A stretch of DNA of 41,282 nt, taken from positions 1 to 41,282 of the IMG/VR virus record IMGVR_UViG_3300009311_000072; one strand, 5' to 3'. The notes below the pieces were generated by a model. The model was not told the DNA's origin, ran no database searches, and saw only the letters and a program-made list of their open reading frames with translations. Of this stretch, positions 38,956 to 41,282 are shown one piece after another. The stretch comes from a virus. Both the position numbers and the translations under genes were made by a program. Position 1 is the first letter of the stretch; every line of letters starts with the position of its first letter.

Positions 38956-39192
38956 ATGATTGATTTAAAAGATGAAGGACACAAGTGGGTCGAAAAAGTG
39001 GTCTCCAAAATGAACAATAAGTATTCCAAGAGCGTAAGAAGGAAGAGATTATACGAAAAATTAGAGAAAACCAGCCCAATATCGCATTTCAGCATGGCCA
39101 GGACAAGAGAAGAAGCTGAGTATTTAATTAACATACTTAGGAAGCTATACAAAAAAATTAAACAAAAGTATAAAAAACATAGAGATTATTAG
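38956..39192 (+). CDS. Basic helical hypothetical protein
   Basis: The 78-residue, strongly basic protein has two helices (WVEKVVSKMNNKYSKSVRRKRLYEKLEK and REEAEYLINILRKLYKKIKQKYKKHR). TAGGAGGTG fixes ATG 38956; the GTG six bases earlier lies inside this signal. It may bind nucleic acid. It is the first gene after the promoter. Confidence 0.6.
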   Translation: MIDLKDEGHKWVEKVVSKMNNKYSKSVRRKRLYEKLEKTSPISHFSMARTREEAEYLINILRKLYKKIKQKYKKHRDY

Positions 39193-39204
39193 AGGAATAA
39201 AAAA

Positions 39205-39834
39205 ATGAAAATATGTATCGGAATGCCAGTATATAATAATTTAGTTCATGTGCAGGTAATGCAGGATATTTTAGATGTCGTTTTAGAAGCTCAAAAAAGG
39301 AACGATCAACTAACTATCAATACTCCATCAAGTCCTTTTTTATCACTTAACCGGAATGTGATAATGCAGAAAGGGCTTGATTTTGATTGGATATTAATGT
39401 GGGATTCAGATATTCAAGTAGCCAATGGACAATTTATTTACAAGATGATTGAAACAGCATATAAACATGATGCGGCAATGGTTGGATTATTGGTTAAGAT
39501 TAAGAGCTTTGATAAAAACCAGGAATACGCTTGCGGAATGAAAGCTAAGGACGGGACCGGGTATGTTAGATTAAAAGAGGCGCCAGTTAAAGTTCAAAAG
39601 GTTGATGTCATGGGAGCTGGAATAACTTTAATTAGAAGCGCCTGGATTAAGAATCATTTACAGCAGCCATATTACGAGTTTGTGGATATTAAAGGAGATA
39701 ACGGACCGGCAATACTTCCAGAGGACTGGAGGTTTTGCGAGAAAATAAAAGAAAAAGGTGGGAAAATAGTCGTAGATCCTACCATTGAGACCATCCATTA
39801 TGGACAAATGGGATGGCATCATGAAATTAAATAA
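39205..39834 (+). CDS. Lone GT-A glycosyltransferase near packaging genes
   Basis: The 209-residue glycosyltransferase starts MKICIGMPVYNN. It has LSLNRNVIMQKGL, the metal-binding WDSDIQ (66-71), MGAGITLIRSAW and LPEDWRFCEKIKEKGGKIVVDPTIETIHYGQ, typical of a compact family 2-like catalytic domain. It is about 23 kb from the sugar cassette and next to DNA-modification and packaging genes. The acceptor could be protein, wall glycan or DNA base; no hydroxymethylase or thymidylate-synthase-like gene was seen to supply a modified base. Confidence 0.78.
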   Translation: MKICIGMPVYNNLVHVQVMQDILDVVLEAQKRNDQLTINTPSSPFLSLNRNVIMQKGLDFDWILMWDSDIQVANGQFIYKMIETAYKHDAAMVGLLVKIKSFDKNQEYACGMKAKDGTGYVRLKEAPVKVQKVDVMGAGITLIRSAWIKNHLQQPYYEFVDIKGDNGPAILPEDWRFCEKIKEKGGKIVVDPTIETIHYGQMGWHHEIK

Positions 39835-39845
39835 GAAGTAGAACT

Positions 39846-40166
39846 ATGAATGGAGAAAATACAGTTGGACCATCAATCGGTGGTCTACAAACACCAACAC
39901 CAGAAGTTTCTGGCAAATCAAAACAAGGTCAAATAGACCGTCAGTTTAATTTTTTGTCTGACACAATTGATAGATTGGGGAAAACGATAAGTATTTTAGA
40001 GGATAAACTTAATCCTATTTTAGGAGAAAGTCTTCCACAGAAAGAATCCCAAGATAAAGAAGCAGGCAATTCAGTATTATTAGCTGAAGTAATAAGAACC
40101 CAAAAATTAAGAGTATCATCTTTAAATAGACAATTAAGAAATATCCTCGAGAGAATTGAGTTATAG
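39846..40166 (+). CDS. Hypothetical coiled-coil protein
   Basis: The 106-residue protein has a polar Pro/Gly-rich N-terminal 30 residues (GGLQTPTPEVSGKSKQG), then helices with heptad-like spacing (DTIDRLGKTISILEDKL and VIRTQKLRVSSLNRQLRNILERI). No cysteine or membrane segment was seen. It follows the glycosyltransferase gene by 11 bases. The role is unknown. Confidence 0.55.
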   Translation: MNGENTVGPSIGGLQTPTPEVSGKSKQGQIDRQFNFLSDTIDRLGKTISILEDKLNPILGESLPQKESQDKEAGNSVLLAEVIRTQKLRVSSLNRQLRNILERIEL

Positions 40167-40168
40167 AC

Positions 40169-40357
40169 ATGTACGGAGAATTAAAAAAAATAGGTGAGGT
40201 CGAAGTCTCAGCAACAGAGGGTCAACACGCAATGGTGGTATTGCGTAATTCCATTTATATTACAGATGGCAAGAATGTATATAGATGGGAAGTTGAACCT
40301 GAAACCTTGTGGACCAAGATCAAGAACCTAATAGGATTATGGCCGAAGAAAAAATAG
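40169..40357 (+). CDS. Small beta-rich hypothetical protein
   Basis: The 62-residue protein has beta-strand wording (IGEVEVSATEGQHAMVVLRNSIYITDGKNVYRWEVEP) and a basic, Trp-containing end (LWTKIKNLIGLWPKKK). It overlaps the next gene by 19 bases. No family was recognised. Confidence 0.5.
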   Translation: MYGELKKIGEVEVSATEGQHAMVVLRNSIYITDGKNVYRWEVEPETLWTKIKNLIGLWPKKK

Positions 40358-40560
40358 CAGGACATAAAATACCTAAGTGGCAAGTGCCAGATGACGACAT
40401 GGAGGATATAGTAGGTAATATTAAAGAAGCAGGAGAAAAGGGGAGCCCAATGCAACAAGATCTAGACCGTAAGCAAGAAGCGGATAAGACTAGAGCAATG
40501 GCTGGAGTATGTAATAAATGTCGTCAAATGAATTGCATGTGCAACGAGGGACAAAAATAA
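40339..40560 (+). CDS. Small acidic protein with CxxC-like end
   Basis: The 73-residue protein is polar and probably disordered for the first 50 residues (GHKIPKWQVPDDDMEDIVG), then has VCNKCRQMNCMCNEGQ, a possible zinc site of four cysteines. The earlier in-frame ATG 40309 overlaps the upstream gene more, so ATG 40339 is chosen. TAATG overlap with the next gene. Confidence 0.55.
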   Translation: MAEEKIAGHKIPKWQVPDDDMEDIVGNIKEAGEKGSPMQQDLDRKQEADKTRAMAGVCNKCRQMNCMCNEGQK

Positions 40561-40730
40561 TGATTAGAGTACTTAAAGTAATTAACAAATTATTCTTTAA
40601 GGCTATTTTACTGACTCTGTATTTTGTGACATTAATGATAGTGATAGCATTAGTTTTAGTATTTGCTATTCCTATTATAATATCGCAAGGAGTATTGAAG
40701 TTAGAAAAGTGGACATTTAGTAAAGCATAG
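40560..40730 (+). CDS. 56-residue membrane protein
   Basis: ATG 40560 overlaps the previous stop. A basic N-terminus (MIRVLKVINKLFFK) leads to a long hydrophobic segment (LLTLYFVTLMIVIALVLVFAIPIII) and a short polar end. One membrane helix or a hairpin is likely. Function unknown. Confidence 0.55.
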   Translation: MIRVLKVINKLFFKAILLTLYFVTLMIVIALVLVFAIPIIISQGVLKLEKWTFSKA

Positions 40731-40732
40731 AT

Positions 40733-40915
40733 GTGAAGAAAGAAAAGAAAAGATACCTAAATAAACTCAATAGAAGAACTGGGGTTGATAATCCATTCGC
40801 AGAAGTTAAAGAACATCATAATTATAAAAGAAAAAAAAGATGGCGGAAAAAAGACCACAAAAGAAAACAATATATAAAGGAAAGGGCAGGCCAAGAAAGA
40901 CTGACATTAGGATAG
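40733..40915 (+). CDS. Very basic small protein (GTG start), tentative
   Basis: The 60-residue frame starts at GTG 40733 and is rich in Lys and Arg (KKEKKRYLNKLNRRTG, YKRKKRWRKKDHKRKQYI). It overlaps the terminase small subunit start by 76 bases. The composition suggests nucleic-acid binding, but a Lys/Arg-rich frame in AG-rich DNA can also arise by chance, so confidence is low. Confidence 0.35.
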   Translation: MKKEKKRYLNKLNRRTGVDNPFAEVKEHHNYKRKKRWRKKDHKRKQYIKERAGQERLTLG

Positions 40916-41282
40916 AATCAAATCCAACAATTTCCAGACAGAGCGGAGTAGATAAGATTAATGAATTTGAGGAATATGCCCTTTATTTAGCACTTCCTCG
41001 AGAGGAAAGAATGATTTTATTCAAAGGGCATACGGATGCATTCTTTAGTAGGAAATATAAAGTCAACAAGAGTACGTTAACTGAATGGAAAAAGAAAGAA
41101 GAATTATGGAAATTAAGGAATAGTCATCTAAAAATCCTCAAACAATACACAATAGATGTGTTAAGAGGGTTAAGAAACAAAGCAATCCAAAAAGGAGATG
41201 CAGCCGAAGTTAAGCTTTGGATGCAGCTCATTGAAGAATGGGTTGAAAAAGAGAAATTAAAAGTAGAACATGGACCACAAAG
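40840..41282 (+). CDS. terS: Terminase small subunit, N-terminal part (continues at position 1)
   Basis: This protein chooses the packaging start and stimulates the large subunit. The N-terminus is basic (MAEKRPQKK, GKGRPRK). A helix-turn-helix is visible in FSRKYKVNKSTLTEWKKKEELW (about residues 68-89), followed by VLRGLRNKAIQKGDAAEVKLW, like the phBC6A51-type small terminases. The frame reaches the end of the window open; continued in phase from position 1 it stops at TGA 232-234, giving about 185 residues. The right-hand 119 bases are the terminal repeat. Confidence 0.82.
   Translation, partial: MAEKRPQKKTIYKGKGRPRKTDIRIESNPTISRQSGVDKINEFEEYALYLALPREERMILFKGHTDAFFSRKYKVNKSTLTEWKKKEELWKLRNSHLKILKQYTIDVLRGLRNKAIQKGDAAEVKLWMQLIEEWVEKEKLKVEHGPQ
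41164..41282. repeat. Right copy of 119-bp terminal direct repeat
   Basis: This is identical to 1-119. Joining the two copies gives a 41163-bp circle with an intact terminase small-subunit gene. This supports a complete genome rather than a fragment. Confidence 0.97.

Noticed and set aside
1-41282. Alternative genetic code with a recoded stop.
   Set aside because: TAA, TAG and TGA all end well-supported genes at expected lengths, and no conserved domain is interrupted by a stop.
1-41282. Integrase, excisionase or attachment site indicating a temperate phage.
   Set aside because: No recombinase motif or divergent repressor region was visible; the tiny HTH protein alone is not evidence of lysogeny.

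Overview
The window is one complete tailed-phage genome, or a provirus-free phage contig, from an uncultured low-GC bacterial system. The first 119 bases (1-119) are repeated exactly as the last 119 (41164-41282). The terminase small-subunit reading frame runs across this junction without a break. The molecule is therefore best read as a circular or circularly permuted sequence of 41163 bp cut inside the terminase gene. Every gene I can support is on the + strand. They are densely packed, with ATGA and TAATG overlaps, and no gene-free gap exceeds about 145 bases. No integrase, repressor pair, tRNA, CRISPR array, DNA polymerase or RNA polymerase was seen. The host is unknown. A peptidoglycan amidase and an RlpA-like domain point to a walled bacterium. 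Translation ends at all three normal stop codons.

Layout. (1) 40840-41282 joined to 1-6171: packaging and head genes. These are the small and large terminase subunits, a P22-type portal, small head-region genes, a scaffold candidate and an N4-gp56-type major capsid protein. (2) 6172-6802: an extended -10 promoter, two small genes and an operator-like palindrome. (3) 6803-16275: a ten-gene sugar-nucleotide and glycosyltransferase cassette inserted into the morphogenesis operon. It encodes an RmlB-like dehydratase, two left-handed beta-helix acyltransferases, a DegT aminotransferase, a Gfo/Idh/MocA oxidoreductase and a UDP-GlcNAc 2-epimerase. It also encodes four glycosyltransferase genes, one of them fused to a methyltransferase. 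A terminator-like hairpin closes it. (4) 16337-27457: connector and tail genes. These are an adaptor candidate, a Ser/Ala-rich repeat fibre, a fibre with a DNRLRE/CBM96-like end, a P22 gp10-like beta-propeller, and large internal virion or ejection candidates. Together they suggest a short-tailed (podovirus-like) particle. (5) 27459-29557: lysis region. It holds an XhlA-like protein, three tiny Cys-rich proteins, small membrane proteins and an amidase endolysin. (6) 29558-38919: a new promoter followed by regulatory, recombination and DNA-modification genes. These include a tiny HTH protein, a Rad52-like annealing protein, a RecB/Cas4-like nuclease, a replisome-organizer-like protein, a membrane-anchored RlpA-like protein, a NinG-like HNH protein, an MmcB-like nuclease fold, a ParB-methyltransferase fusion and a second methyltransferase. 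(7) 38907-40915: another extended -10 promoter, a lone GT-A glycosyltransferase and small genes leading back to the terminase.

Working model (inference). The early region at 29.6-38.9 kb handles recombination-based replication and marks phage DNA. The late region builds the particle. The embedded cassette makes one or more N-acetylated amino or deoxy sugars and transfers them, either to virion proteins (the Ser-rich fibre is the nearest candidate acceptor) or to the host envelope. The cassette has no sugar-nucleotide pyrophosphorylase and no UDP-sugar 6-dehydrogenase, so it must draw on host nucleotide sugars.
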